Below are positions 17,876 to 25,230 of a stretch of DNA of 64,000 nucleotides, one piece after another (position 1 is the first letter of the stretch; every line of letters starts with the position of its first letter). The notes beneath the pieces were generated by a model. That model did no database searches. It was given only the letters and a program-made list of their open reading frames with translations, and was not told the origin of the DNA. A program made the translations under genes and the position numbers. Origin of the DNA: Pseudomonas sp. GM50. Lineage in GTDB: Bacteria > Pseudomonadota > Gammaproteobacteria > Pseudomonadales > Pseudomonadaceae. Where the stretch lies: the NCBI RefSeq assembly GCF_000282375.1, contig NZ_AKJK01000040.1, positions 1 through 64,000 on the forward strand. The letters run 5' to 3'.

Positions 17876-19546
17876 TCAACCATGAAACAGTAAAAACAGC
17901 AGCACCAGATTCATCAGCAACGACACCAGCGCCAACGTCCGCCAGACTTTCAGCGGTTCGCGCTCCAGCAACGGTCTGGGGCGCACGCTCAAACTGCGGC
18001 GTTCTCCCTGTTCCAGTAGCAACAACCATTCTTCCGCCGTTTCAAAGCGCTGATCCGGAGCTGCCGCCACTGCGCGCTCCAGACTTTGCGCAATCCATTC
18101 CGGCAGGTCGGGCCGGTAGCGACTGGCGCTGACAGGCACACCAAACCGAGGGCGCTGGAATGCTTCGATTTCGCCGTAGGGATAATGCCCGGTCAACAGG
18201 TAATACAAGGTCACGCCGACCGCATACAAATCCTGTTGTGATGTAGGAGGATCACCTCGAAAGGCTTCCGGCGCGATATAGCTGGGCGTTCCGGGCAGGG
18301 CGCAGGCTTGATCTTCGGACAGCCCGGGGCAGTAGGCGAGGCCGAAATCCAGCAGGCGCAACTCGCCGTCGTCCCCCAGCAGCAGGTTCTCCGGTTTGAT
18401 ATCGCGATGCAGAATCTGCCGTCGATGCAATATGCCGATGGCCCGCAGCAAGCGTTCGGCCAGGTCCAGCCATTGAGCCAATGGCAGCGTTGCGACACGC
18501 TCATGTAGCTCAGCCAAGGTAGACCCGGAATATTCACGCATCACGTAGTACAAATGCTGACGCTGACTGGCGGCATGGACTTCAGGAAAATGCCGCCCGG
18601 CCACCCGTTTGAGAAACCATTCCTCCGACAACAATGCCTGCCCGGCCTGATGATCGTCACGGAGCGCACCGGGCAAGGTTTTCAGCAGCCAGGGCTGTTG
18701 TTGTGCGTCGCGCACCCGGTAGAGCAGCGATTGCTGGCTTTGGCCGAGGATCCCTTCGATCTGCCAGCCTTCGAAGGTCTGGCCTGGTTTCAGCGCGGGC
18801 GGGAGCGGCCATTGCTGCAGATGAATCAGTGCGTCGCCAATGCTGGTTTCACCGAGGGCATCGACCCGTACCAGCAGGGCGCTGGCATTGTCCTGACTGC
18901 CGGCCAGGTGCGCGGCGCTGACCAGGGTCTGCGCGGCACTGTTCAGGTCGGGTTGATCACGCAGAATCGCCGCAATGGCCGTGTCGCCCAGCACGGCCCA
19001 GATGCCGTCGCTGAGCAGCACAAAACTCTCGTTCAGGCGCAGTTCACCATCGAGAAAGTCCAGCACCAGGTGTTGATCCAGCCCAAGAGCCCGCTTGAGC
19101 ACATGCTGCATGCCTGGCTGGTCCCAGACGTGATCCTCACTCACCCGTTGCAGCGTGTCGGCGTGCCAGCGATAAACCCGGCAATCGCCGACATGCGCCA
19201 GGGTGAAACGCCGGCCGCGCATCACCAGGGCACTGACGGTAGTCAGCAGCGGTTGCCCGCCGCCGTTAGCCTGCAACCAGCGATTTTGCGCCAGTAGCAG
19301 ACGGTCCAATGCCTGGGCGACACCCCAGGTTTCCGGGGTGGCGTAGTAGTCCAGCGCCAAGGCCTGCAAGGTTGAACGGGCCGCGAGACCGCCGTCGGCA
19401 CATTGGCTGACGCCGTCGGCGATGGCGAACAGGTAACCCTTGCTCGCCGCCAGCGCCGGGGCCGGAGTGACCAGGCGCAGAGCGTCCTGGTTCTCCTCGC
19501 GGGGGCCGATGGCGCTGTGTTCGGCGAAGCTCAGTTGCAGGCTCAT
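17876..19546 (-). CDS. bifunctional PP2C-type phosphatase / serine-threonine kinase, membrane anchored
   Basis: The 556-residue product joins two opposing activities. Residues 1 to about 235 are a PP2C phosphatase domain (SAIGPREENQDAL, FAIADGVSQC, VGDCRVY, LLSDGIWAVLGD). A Hanks-type kinase domain follows from about 260 with HRDIKPENLLL, LDFGLAY and GTPSYIAPEAF; the glycine-rich loop is weak. A single C-terminal membrane helix (LALVSLLMNLVLLFLLF) ends the protein, so both domains should be cytoplasmic. It starts seven bases after the nitrate transporter stop and is co-transcribed with it; P. aeruginosa has the same arrangement. Its target is unknown; transport control is a guess from position. 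Confidence 0.92.
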   Translation of the reverse strand: MSLQLSFAEHSAIGPREENQDALRLVTPAPALAASKGYLFAIADGVSQCADGGLAARSTLQALALDYYATPETWGVAQALDRLLLAQNRWLQANGGGQPLLTTVSALVMRGRRFTLAHVGDCRVYRWHADTLQRVSEDHVWDQPGMQHVLKRALGLDQHLVLDFLDGELRLNESFVLLSDGIWAVLGDTAIAAILRDQPDLNSAAQTLVSAAHLAGSQDNASALLVRVDALGETSIGDALIHLQQWPLPPALKPGQTFEGWQIEGILGQSQQSLLYRVRDAQQQPWLLKTLPGALRDDHQAGQALLSEEWFLKRVAGRHFPEVHAASQRQHLYYVMREYSGSTLAELHERVATLPLAQWLDLAERLLRAIGILHRRQILHRDIKPENLLLGDDGELRLLDFGLAYCPGLSEDQACALPGTPSYIAPEAFRGDPPTSQQDLYAVGVTLYYLLTGHYPYGEIEAFQRPRFGVPVSASRYRPDLPEWIAQSLERAVAAAPDQRFETAEEWLLLLEQGERRSLSVRPRPLLEREPLKVWRTLALVSLLMNLVLLFLLFHG

Positions 19547-19553
19547 TCAGTCC

Positions 19554-20765
19554 TCACACCCGTGCTGCGGTAACGGCTGCCGAACCCCAAGTGGTTCTCC
19601 AGCGACGTTTCACACCGTGCAGACCGAACCAGGCAAGTACGCCAAGGCTGGCGAACAACCACAAGGCCAGTTGATAGCTGCCGGTGCTTTGCTTGATCGC
19701 GCCCATGCCGGCCGCCAGTGCGAAGCCACCGATGCCGCCGGCCATGCCGATCAGGCCGGTCATCACACCGATCTCCCGGCGAAAACGCTGCGGGACCAAC
19801 TGGAATACCGCACCGTTGCCTGCACCCAAACCGAGCATGGTGCAGACGAAAAGCGCCAACGCGGCGTAGGAACTCGGCAGATTGAAACCCACTGTCGCAA
19901 TGCAGATCGCCGCCACGGTGTACATCGCCAGCAGGGTGCGAATCCCGCCGAAGCGATCCGCCAGCGCGCCACCCAACGGACGCATCAGGCTGCCACCGAA
20001 CACACAAGCAGCAGTGTAGTAGCCGGCAGTCACCGGGCTCAGGCCGTATTGGTCGTTGAAGTAACCGGGCAGGGCGCTGGCCAGACCGATGAAACCGCCG
20101 AAGGTCACGCTGTAGAAAAACATGAACCACCAGCTGTCGCGGTCACCCAGGGCCTTGAAGTAGTCAGACACGGACTTGGCTTTCGGCCGCTCAGGGGCAT
20201 TTTTGGCCAGCCAGGCGAAGACAATCAAGGTCAGGATCAGCGGGATCAGGGCGAAGCCGAACACGTTGCTCCAGCCAAACGCGGCGGCCAGCACCGGGGC
20301 GATCAAGGCCGCGAGCACGGTGCCCGAGTTACCGGCACCGGCGATGCCCATGGCTTTGCCTTGGTGCTGGGGCGGATACCATTGCGAGGCCAACGGCAGG
20401 GCGACGGCGAAGGACGCACCGGCCATGCCGAGGAACAGGCCCAGCAGCAACGCCTGTTCATAACTGTGGATGCCGACTTTCCAGGCGACGAACAGGGCGC
20501 AGATGACGATCACCTGGCCAATTATCCCGGCGGTTTTTGGCGACAGGCGATCAGCCAGCAGGCCCATCGCAAAGCGCAATACGGCCCCGGCCAGAATCGG
20601 CGTGGCCACCACCAGCCCACGCTGTTGGGTGGTCAGGTGCAGATCAGCGGCGATCTGCACCGCCAGAGGGCCGAGCAGGTACCAGACCATGAAGCTCAGA
20701 TCGAAATAGAGGAAGGCCGCGAACAGTGTCGGGGTATGGCCGGATTTCCAGAAGCTTGAATTCAT
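19554..20765 (-). CDS. nasA: NarK/NasA-type nitrate transporter (MFS)
   Basis: A major facilitator superfamily protein of 403 residues with about twelve hydrophobic helices. It carries the nitrate/nitrite porter signatures GMAGASFAVALPLASQWYPP and GLGAGNGAVFQLVPQRF, the latter near the second nitrate signature. It imports nitrate (or exchanges nitrite) across the inner membrane. The ATG at 20765 lies about 165 bases behind a hexaloop hairpin on the leader. The phosphatase/kinase gene follows at once. nasA is the P. aeruginosa name for this gene and must not be confused with nasA for nitrate reductase. Confidence 0.94.
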   Translation of the reverse strand: MNSSFWKSGHTPTLFAAFLYFDLSFMVWYLLGPLAVQIAADLHLTTQQRGLVVATPILAGAVLRFAMGLLADRLSPKTAGIIGQVIVICALFVAWKVGIHSYEQALLLGLFLGMAGASFAVALPLASQWYPPQHQGKAMGIAGAGNSGTVLAALIAPVLAAAFGWSNVFGFALIPLILTLIVFAWLAKNAPERPKAKSVSDYFKALGDRDSWWFMFFYSVTFGGFIGLASALPGYFNDQYGLSPVTAGYYTAACVFGGSLMRPLGGALADRFGGIRTLLAMYTVAAICIATVGFNLPSSYAALALFVCTMLGLGAGNGAVFQLVPQRFRREIGVMTGLIGMAGGIGGFALAAGMGAIKQSTGSYQLALWLFASLGVLAWFGLHGVKRRWRTTWGSAAVTAARV

Positions 20766-20860
20766 CGCGCACCTCAGCTGTCAGGCGTATCAAGAAGGAG
20801 TCATGAGCTTGCGGGTGGGGCGCCGCTACGGCCGCACCACCGGCCCCGGTCTCTGGGGCC

Positions 20861-20900
20861 AAAACGAAAAAACGCCGCTACCCGATCCGCCAGGGGGCGA
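20861..20900 (-). terminator. probable leader terminator of the nitrate transporter operon
   Basis: On the minus strand a GC-rich stretch able to pair CGCC with GGCG around an imperfect stem is followed by six T, then CGTTTT. The stem is less regular than in the nirB leader, so the call rests partly on the matching arrangement. A further perfect stem GGCCCC/GGGGCC lies just beyond it at 20842-20860. Confidence 0.6.
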
Positions 20901-20910
20901 ATGAGGTGAG

Positions 20911-20951
20911 CGACGTCTTCGTCGTAGGTGGGGCAACCGCCGTTGGTTACC
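20911..20951 (-). promoter_or_regulatory. hexaloop ANTAR (NasT) target RNA of the nitrate transporter operon
   Basis: On the minus strand GGTAACC-AACGGC-GGTTGCC (20951-20932) forms a 7-bp stem with one G-U pair and a hexaloop having A1 and G4. Seven bases on, CGAC-GAAGAC-GTCG (20924-20911) forms a second hairpin whose loop has G4 but G at position 1, and may close further to a tetraloop. A terminator-like element follows. The arrangement copies the nirB leader. Confidence 0.75.
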
Positions 20952-21006
20952 TTGCAGTGATTTACTTAGCGAGAACTGTGCCAACAAGGGAGACCGAGTC
21001 GCGGCC

Positions 21007-21100
21007 ATTCGCGGGCAAGCCTCGCTCCTACAGGTTTTGTTGTGAGTTCAGATGTTGTAAACGACACAAAACCTGTAGGAGCGAGGCTTGCCCGCGAAGG
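21007..21100. repeat. REP inverted pair between nasT and the transporter leader
   Basis: CGCGGGCAAGCCTCGCTCCTA and its inverted copy flank about 45 bases. Located after the nasT stop codon, it can separate the nasST transcript from the transporter operon. The 60 bases between it and the leader hairpins should hold the transporter promoter; none was clear. Confidence 0.9.
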
Positions 21101-21124
21101 CGTCATCACAAGCACCACAAGGCT

Positions 21125-21700
21125 TCAGCCAAGCAACTCACTCATGGCAATGATCTGCTCCGCCACTTGTATCAGCTTCTGCTGGCGGCTCATGGCCTGG
21201 CGGCGCATCAGGGTGTAGGCCTCTTCTTCGTTGCAGTCCTTCATCTTCATCAGCAGCCCCTTGGCCAGCTCGATGCGCTTGCGCTCGGCCAGTTGCTGGT
21301 CGCGGGCGTGGAGTTGCGCGCGCAGGGCCTGGTCGCTTTCAAAGCGCGCCATGGCCACGTCGAGAATCGGCTGCAAGCGTTGTGCGTGAATGCCTTCGAC
21401 GATGTAGGCACTGACGCCGGACTTGATTGCGCGGCGCATCACGTCGGGGTCGTGCTCGTCGGTGAACATCACAATCGGCCGTGGTTGGTCACGGGTCACC
21501 AGCACCACTTGCTCCATCACATCGCGGCTCGGTGACTCGGTATCGATCAGGATCACGTCCGGACGCACCGTTTCGACGCGCGCGGGCAGGTCGATGGTCA
21601 GGCCGGACTCGTCGATGACCTCGAACCCGGCTTCGGTCAGAGCCGCCTTCAGACGCCCGACTTTTTTCGCAGTGTCATTGATCAGCAGGATACGCAACAT
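21125..21700 (-). CDS. nasT: nitrate-responsive ANTAR antiterminator NasT
   Basis: NasT is a response-regulator-like RNA-binding protein that prevents termination in leaders of nitrate assimilation operons; NasS holds it inactive when nitrate and nitrite are absent. The 191-residue protein has an N-terminal receiver-like domain (ILLINDTAKK, DVILIDTESPS, MFTDEHDPD) and a C-terminal ANTAR domain (LAERKRIELAKGLLMKMKDCNEEEAYTLMRRQAM). The ATG at 21700 lies 15 bases after the nasS stop. Three candidate target leaders lie in this window: before nirB, the transporter and nasS. Confidence 0.95.
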   Translation of the reverse strand: MLRILLINDTAKKVGRLKAALTEAGFEVIDESGLTIDLPARVETVRPDVILIDTESPSRDVMEQVVLVTRDQPRPIVMFTDEHDPDVMRRAIKSGVSAYIVEGIHAQRLQPILDVAMARFESDQALRAQLHARDQQLAERKRIELAKGLLMKMKDCNEEEAYTLMRRQAMSRQQKLIQVAEQIIAMSELLG

Positions 21701-21715
21701 ATTCGCAGGCTCCTG

Positions 21716-22927
21716 TCAGCGGCTGGCGAGAAGGGGAGCGCTGTCGCTCATGGCGTGCAGCGTGAAGCTGCGGGCATAGCCGGCCGGGTCCGAGCCGTCC
21801 CAGACTTTGCCGTCGATCAGTTGACTGCTGCGCATTTCCTGACTCCGGGCGGGCACACCGACAGCGGTGGCGGCCTCACGGTATAAGTCTAGTTGCTGGA
21901 CCTGACGGGCCACGCCGAGGTAATCCGGGTCGTCACGCAACAAACCCCAGCGCCGGAACTGGGTCATGAACCACATGCCGTCGGACAAATACGGAAAATT
22001 GACCTCACCATCGCCGTGGAAACGCATGGCGTGTGGGTCTTGCCAGCGATTGCCCAGACCGTCGGCGTAGTCACCGAGCAAGCGTGGTTCGATGCAGTCG
22101 AGCGGTGCATCCAGATATTCCGGCGCACTCAACAGTTGCGCGGTGCTGTGGCGATTTTCTTGGCTGGCTTCGATGAATCGGCTGGCTTCGAGGATCGCCA
22201 TCACCAATGCCCGTGCGGTGTTGGGGTACTGCTCGACAAAGGCGCGGGTGCAGCCGAGGACTTTTTCCGGGTGATCGGGCCAGAGGGTCTGGCTGGTGGC
22301 CATCGTAAACCCGAGATTCTGCTGCACCGCACTGGCCGCCCACGGCTCGCCGACGCAGAAACCGTCGATGCGCCCGGCTTGCAGGTGCGCGACCATTTGC
22401 GGCGGCGGCACCACCACGCTGTCGACATCCTGCAACGGATGAATGCCCTGACTCGCGAGCCAGTAATACAGCCACATGGCGTGGGTGCCCGTGGGAAATG
22501 TCTGGGCGAAGGTCAGTTTTGGGCGACTTTGGTGCACATGACGATCGAGTGCTTCAGGACTGGTCACGCCCAAGGCCTGTAAGCCGTGGGAGAGGTTGAT
22601 GCTCTGGCCGTTCTGGTTCAGGCCCATGAGCACGGCCATGTCGGTGGAGGCTACGCCGCCGATGCCCAGGTGCACGGCGTAGATCAGGCCGTACAGGCTG
22701 TGGGCGGCGTCCAGTTCGCCGCTGACCAGTTTGTCTCGCAGGTTGGCCCAGGACGATTGGCGCTTGAGGTTCAGGGTCAGGCCGTAGGGTTGGGCAAAGC
22801 CCTGAGTGGCGGCGACCACCACTGAGGCGCAGTCGCTCAGGGCCATGAAGCCGAGGTTGATTTCAGTCTTTTCCGGGGCATCGCTGCCGTTGACCCAGGC
22901 CAGAGGGCCGGCTGATGGTTCGTTCAT
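21716..22927 (-). CDS. nasS: nitrate/nitrite sensor protein NasS
   Basis: NasS resembles the periplasmic binding proteins of nitrate ABC transporters (NrtA type) but lacks a signal peptide, since it works in the cytoplasm by binding NasT and releasing it on nitrate or nitrite. The start at 22927 gives 403 residues (MNEPSAGPLAWVNG); the longer open frame reads through the leader terminator and is rejected. Family blocks include LGFMALSDCASVVVAATQGF, LYGLIYAVHLGIGG, GTHAMWLYYWLASQGI and FCVGEPWAASAV. A leader with a hexaloop hairpin and terminator precedes it. Confidence 0.94.
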   Translation of the reverse strand: MNEPSAGPLAWVNGSDAPEKTEINLGFMALSDCASVVVAATQGFAQPYGLTLNLKRQSSWANLRDKLVSGELDAAHSLYGLIYAVHLGIGGVASTDMAVLMGLNQNGQSINLSHGLQALGVTSPEALDRHVHQSRPKLTFAQTFPTGTHAMWLYYWLASQGIHPLQDVDSVVVPPPQMVAHLQAGRIDGFCVGEPWAASAVQQNLGFTMATSQTLWPDHPEKVLGCTRAFVEQYPNTARALVMAILEASRFIEASQENRHSTAQLLSAPEYLDAPLDCIEPRLLGDYADGLGNRWQDPHAMRFHGDGEVNFPYLSDGMWFMTQFRRWGLLRDDPDYLGVARQVQQLDLYREAATAVGVPARSQEMRSSQLIDGKVWDGSDPAGYARSFTLHAMSDSAPLLASR

Positions 22928-22943
22928 CGATTTCGCACCTTCC

Positions 22944-22997
22944 AAAAAAAAGCGTCGTCCCAAGGCCCTTGCGGGGGCAAAGCCGGGTGACGACGCC
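22944..22997 (-). terminator. leader terminator in front of nasS
   Basis: On the minus strand GCGTCGTC (22996-22989) pairs with GACGACGC (22959-22952), with further pairing inside (CCC/GGG, CTTTGC/GCAAGG), and is followed by eight T. It ends about 17 bases before the nasS start codon, so it must be passed for nasS to be expressed. Confidence 0.88.
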
Positions 22998-23007
22998 ATT
23001 GTCCTTC

Positions 23008-23033
23008 CACTCATCCCGCCGTTGGCATGAGTG
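23008..23033 (-). promoter_or_regulatory. hexaloop ANTAR (NasT) target hairpin of nasS
   Basis: On the minus strand CACTCATGCC-AACGGC-GGGATGAGTG forms a 10-bp stem with one G-G mismatch. Its hexaloop AACGGC is identical to that of the transporter leader, with A1 and G4. A second hairpin, ATGCCT/AGGCAT (23060-23037), lies upstream but has a 12-base loop. A terminator follows 11 bases later. This suggests that NasT controls its own operon. Confidence 0.72.
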
Positions 23034-23115
23034 CTGATGCCTGTAATTGGTGCAAGGCATATGCCATCGCCGGCTGATTTTGTTGCGCGCCTCGCCTGTG
23101 GACCCGATGCACGGC

Positions 23116-23121
23116 TATAAT
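23116..23121 (+). promoter_or_regulatory. -10 hexamer of pyrD
   Basis: A perfect TATAAT stands 37 bases before the pyrD start codon. No good -35 hexamer is seen at the usual spacing. The region is shared with the divergent nasS leader. Confidence 0.5.
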
Positions 23122-23157
23122 CGCCGCCTCTCATCGCCAACCGAGTCAAGCCTGCCC

Positions 23158-24177
23158 ATGTACACCCTGGCCCGTCAGCTGCTGTTCAAACTTTCCCCGG
23201 AAACCTCCCACGATCTGTCCCTGGACCTGATCGGCGCGGGCGGGCGTTTGGGCCTTAACGGCTTGCTGTGCAAGGCACCGGCGAAATTGCCGGTAACGGT
23301 CATGGGCCTGGAGTTCCCGAACCCGGTGGGTTTGGCGGCCGGTCTGGACAAGAACGGCGCGGCGATCGATGGTTTTGCCCAATTGGGTTTCGGTTTCGTC
23401 GAAATCGGCACCATCACGCCGCGACCGCAACCGGGCAACCCGAAACCACGGATTTTCCGCTTGCCGGACGCCGAGGCGATCATCAACCGCATGGGTTTCA
23501 ATAACCTCGGTGTCGATCACTTGCTCGCTCGCGTGGCGGCGGCCAAGTACAAGGGCGTGCTGGGCATCAACATCGGCAAGAACTTCGATACCCCGGTTGA
23601 ACGTGCGGTCGATGACTACCTGATCTGCCTGGACAAGGTCTATGCCCACGCCAGCTACGTGACGGTCAACGTCAGTTCGCCGAACACCCCGGGCCTGCGC
23701 AGCCTGCAATTCGGTGATTCGCTCAAGCAATTGCTCGCCGACCTGGCCACCCGCCGGGCGGAACTGGCCCTGCGCCACGGCAAGCATGTACCGCTGGCGA
23801 TCAAAATCGCGCCGGACATGACTGACGAAGAAACCGCTCAAGTCGCCCAGGCGTTGATCGAAACCGGGATGGATGCGGTGATCGCCACCAACACAACCCT
23901 GAGCCGCGTTGGCGTCGAAGGCATGGAACATGGTGACGAGGCGGGCGGATTGTCCGGCGCACCGGTTCGCGACAAGAGTACTCACACTGTGAAGGTGCTG
24001 GCGGCGGAACTGGCCGGTCGCTTGCCGATCATTGCCGTGGGCGGTATCACCGAAGGCAAGCACGCGGCTGAGAAAATCGCTGCGGGTGCGAGCCTGGTGC
24101 AGATTTACTCTGGCTTTATCTATAAAGGCCCGGCGCTGATTCGTGAATCGGTGGATGCCATCGCCGCGCTGCGCTAA
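23158..24177 (+). CDS. pyrD: dihydroorotate dehydrogenase (quinone), class 2
   Basis: PyrD oxidises dihydroorotate to orotate in pyrimidine synthesis and passes the electrons to the quinone pool at the inner membrane. The 339-residue protein has the class-2 N-terminal membrane-associating helices ([20 protein letters not shown]), FMN-binding [12 protein letters not shown], the [11 protein letters not shown] loop with the catalytic Ser, and the C-terminal [14 protein letters not shown] and [10 protein letters not shown] phosphate-binding blocks. The start at 23158 gives the family N terminus; the upstream extension overlaps the promoter. Confidence 0.96.
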   Translation: MYTLARQLLFKLSPETSHDLSLDLIGAGGRLGLNGLLCKAPAKLPVTVMGLEFPNPVGLAAGLDKNGAAIDGFAQLGFGFVEIGTITPRPQPGNPKPRIFRLPDAEAIINRMGFNNLGVDHLLARVAAAKYKGVLGINIGKNFDTPVERAVDDYLICLDKVYAHASYVTVNVSSPNTPGLRSLQFGDSLKQLLADLATRRAELALRHGKHVPLAIKIAPDMTDEETAQVAQALIETGMDAVIATNTTLSRVGVEGMEHGDEAGGLSGAPVRDKSTHTVKVLAAELAGRLPIIAVGGITEGKHAAEKIAAGASLVQIYSGFIYKGPALIRESVDAIAALR

Positions 24178-24210
24178 TCCCTGGGTAGGAGACTTGTGGC
24201 GAGGGCTTTT

Positions 24211-24342
24211 GTGGCGAGGGGGCTTGCCCCCGTTCGGCTGCGAAGCAGTCGTAAACCCTGTGTCCGTGTTCTTCCTGATTCACCGCGTTGTCTGGTTTTG
24301 GGGCCGCTTCGCAGCCCAACGGGGGCAAGCCCCCTCGCCACA
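24211..24342. repeat. REP-like inverted pair (GTGGCGAGGGGGC family)
   Basis: GTGGCGAGGGGGCTTGCCCC and its inverted copy flank inner arms CGGCTGCGAAGCAGTC / GGCCGCTTCGCAGCCC. A partial extra copy (GTGGCGAGGG) lies at 24196-24205. It sits between the convergent 3' ends of pyrD and rmf. Confidence 0.9.
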
Positions 24343-24373
24343 ATTGTTTCTTCGCTGAATTTGGAGCAGGCAT

Positions 24374-24399
24374 AAAAAAGGGCTCCTCGAAGGAGCCCC
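24374..24399 (-). terminator. intrinsic terminator of rmf
   Basis: On the minus strand GGGGCTCCTTCGAGGAGCCC is followed by six T. It lies about 85 bases beyond the rmf stop codon. On the plus strand the hairpin has no T-run. Confidence 0.85.
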
Positions 24400-24484
24400 T
24401 GGGCCGAAGCCCGCCGTCCGGATGGGACGTGCGTGGTTAAGTCGTTGCGTAATCAGATTGTCGTGTCGGAGTGTGTGCCCTGTA

Positions 24485-24700
24485 TTAGCCGACGGCGTGA
24501 AGTTCGTTGAGTCTGTGGATTCCCGCAGTGCCGGTCATACCGTCCCAGTTGTCGCCGCGTCCTTCTCGCCAGCCATTGATCCAGGCTTGGCGTACCGACG
24601 GTAGAGTAAAAGGGCAAAGCTCACGGGATTTACCACCAACGCCATATTGATATCCGCGCAAAAATGCTCTTTCCAACGGATCACGCTTAAGTCTTCTCAT
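24485..24700 (-). CDS. rmf: ribosome modulation factor
   Basis: RMF binds 70S ribosomes in stationary phase and pairs them into inactive 100S dimers. The 71-residue basic protein has the typical N terminus MRRLKRDPLERAFLRGYQYGV and the conserved C-terminal RQAWINGWREGRGDNWDGM. Its length is normal. A strong terminator follows. Upstream, at 24740-24831, lies an array of four hairpins that would be part of its leader if transcription starts beyond them. Confidence 0.96.
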   Translation of the reverse strand: MRRLKRDPLERAFLRGYQYGVGGKSRELCPFTLPSVRQAWINGWREGRGDNWDGMTGTAGIHRLNELHAVG

Positions 24701-24739
24701 AGGGTGTTGCCCTCACTTGTTGACTGTATGTATCGCGTC

Positions 24740-24831
24740 GACCTCAATCGAGGTCAGGCAGAAAAATTCTGCCGTTGGTGGCTCGCTGCCGGCGTCGCGA
24801 GCCAAGGTGTTGACGCCGTTGCGACGTCAAC
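24740..24831. repeat. array of four adjacent perfect hairpins upstream of rmf
   Basis: Four inverted repeats follow each other with almost no space: GACCTC/GAGGTC (24740-24755), GGCAGAA/TTCTGCC (24757-24773), GGCTCGC/GCGAGCC (24780-24803) and GTTGACG/CGTCAAC (24809-24831). None has a T-run. The array begins 40 bases upstream of the rmf ATG. It may be an rmf mRNA leader, a protein-binding array or part of a non-coding RNA. Confidence 0.7.
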
Positions 24832-25230
24832 CTGAGTTGAGTTCTAACCAATGCGTCACACCGAGGGAATGATCGTTTTGTCATAAGAACGTAACCATAA
24901 AGATGCTATGGCCATAAGTAACACGATATTTGTCCCGTGTTCATTGGCCAAAGCCCGGTATGATCGGCCCTGCGCGGGATGAGAGGGTTGAAGCCTTTAA
25001 CGAGAATGACACCCGTTCACTTGGGGACTATTCGACGAAGGGTCGACTTATGACATTTTGTTGCATCAACTTTTTTATCTGCCCTGGCATCTAAGCTCTT
25101 TTAACCCGAGCAGTCAGGGTGGGACGGCACACCTTCGTGCCACGCGGGCGTTCTGTTAGAAAAACGCCTGATTGAAAACCGGATCGGCAATGCGTTGCCG
25201 GTTCACTTAGCTAAAGGCTCTGGAATTACC
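24832..25230 (+). other. long gene-free region upstream of rlmL with several hairpins
   Basis: No protein gene was recognised here. A -10-like TATGAT lies at 24959-24964. GTTG-CAT-CAAC followed by six T at about 25060-25076 could end a small transcript, but its stem is short. Three inverted repeats precede rlmL: GGCAC/GTGCC (25126-25141), GGCGTT/AACGCC (25147-25168) and AACCGG/CCGGTT with an inner CGGCAA/TTGCCG (25177-25203). The last ends 27 bases before the rlmL start codon. Confidence 0.5.

Noticed and set aside
20842..20860. GGCCCC/GGGGCC hairpin as a further ANTAR loop
   Set aside because: Its loop is seven bases (AGAGACC) and it lies after the T-run, so it does not fit the P1-P2-terminator order; kept only as a note.
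22928..23149. N-terminal extension of nasS by 74 residues
   Set aside because: It would translate the hexaloop hairpin and the terminator stem; the family N terminus begins at 22927.
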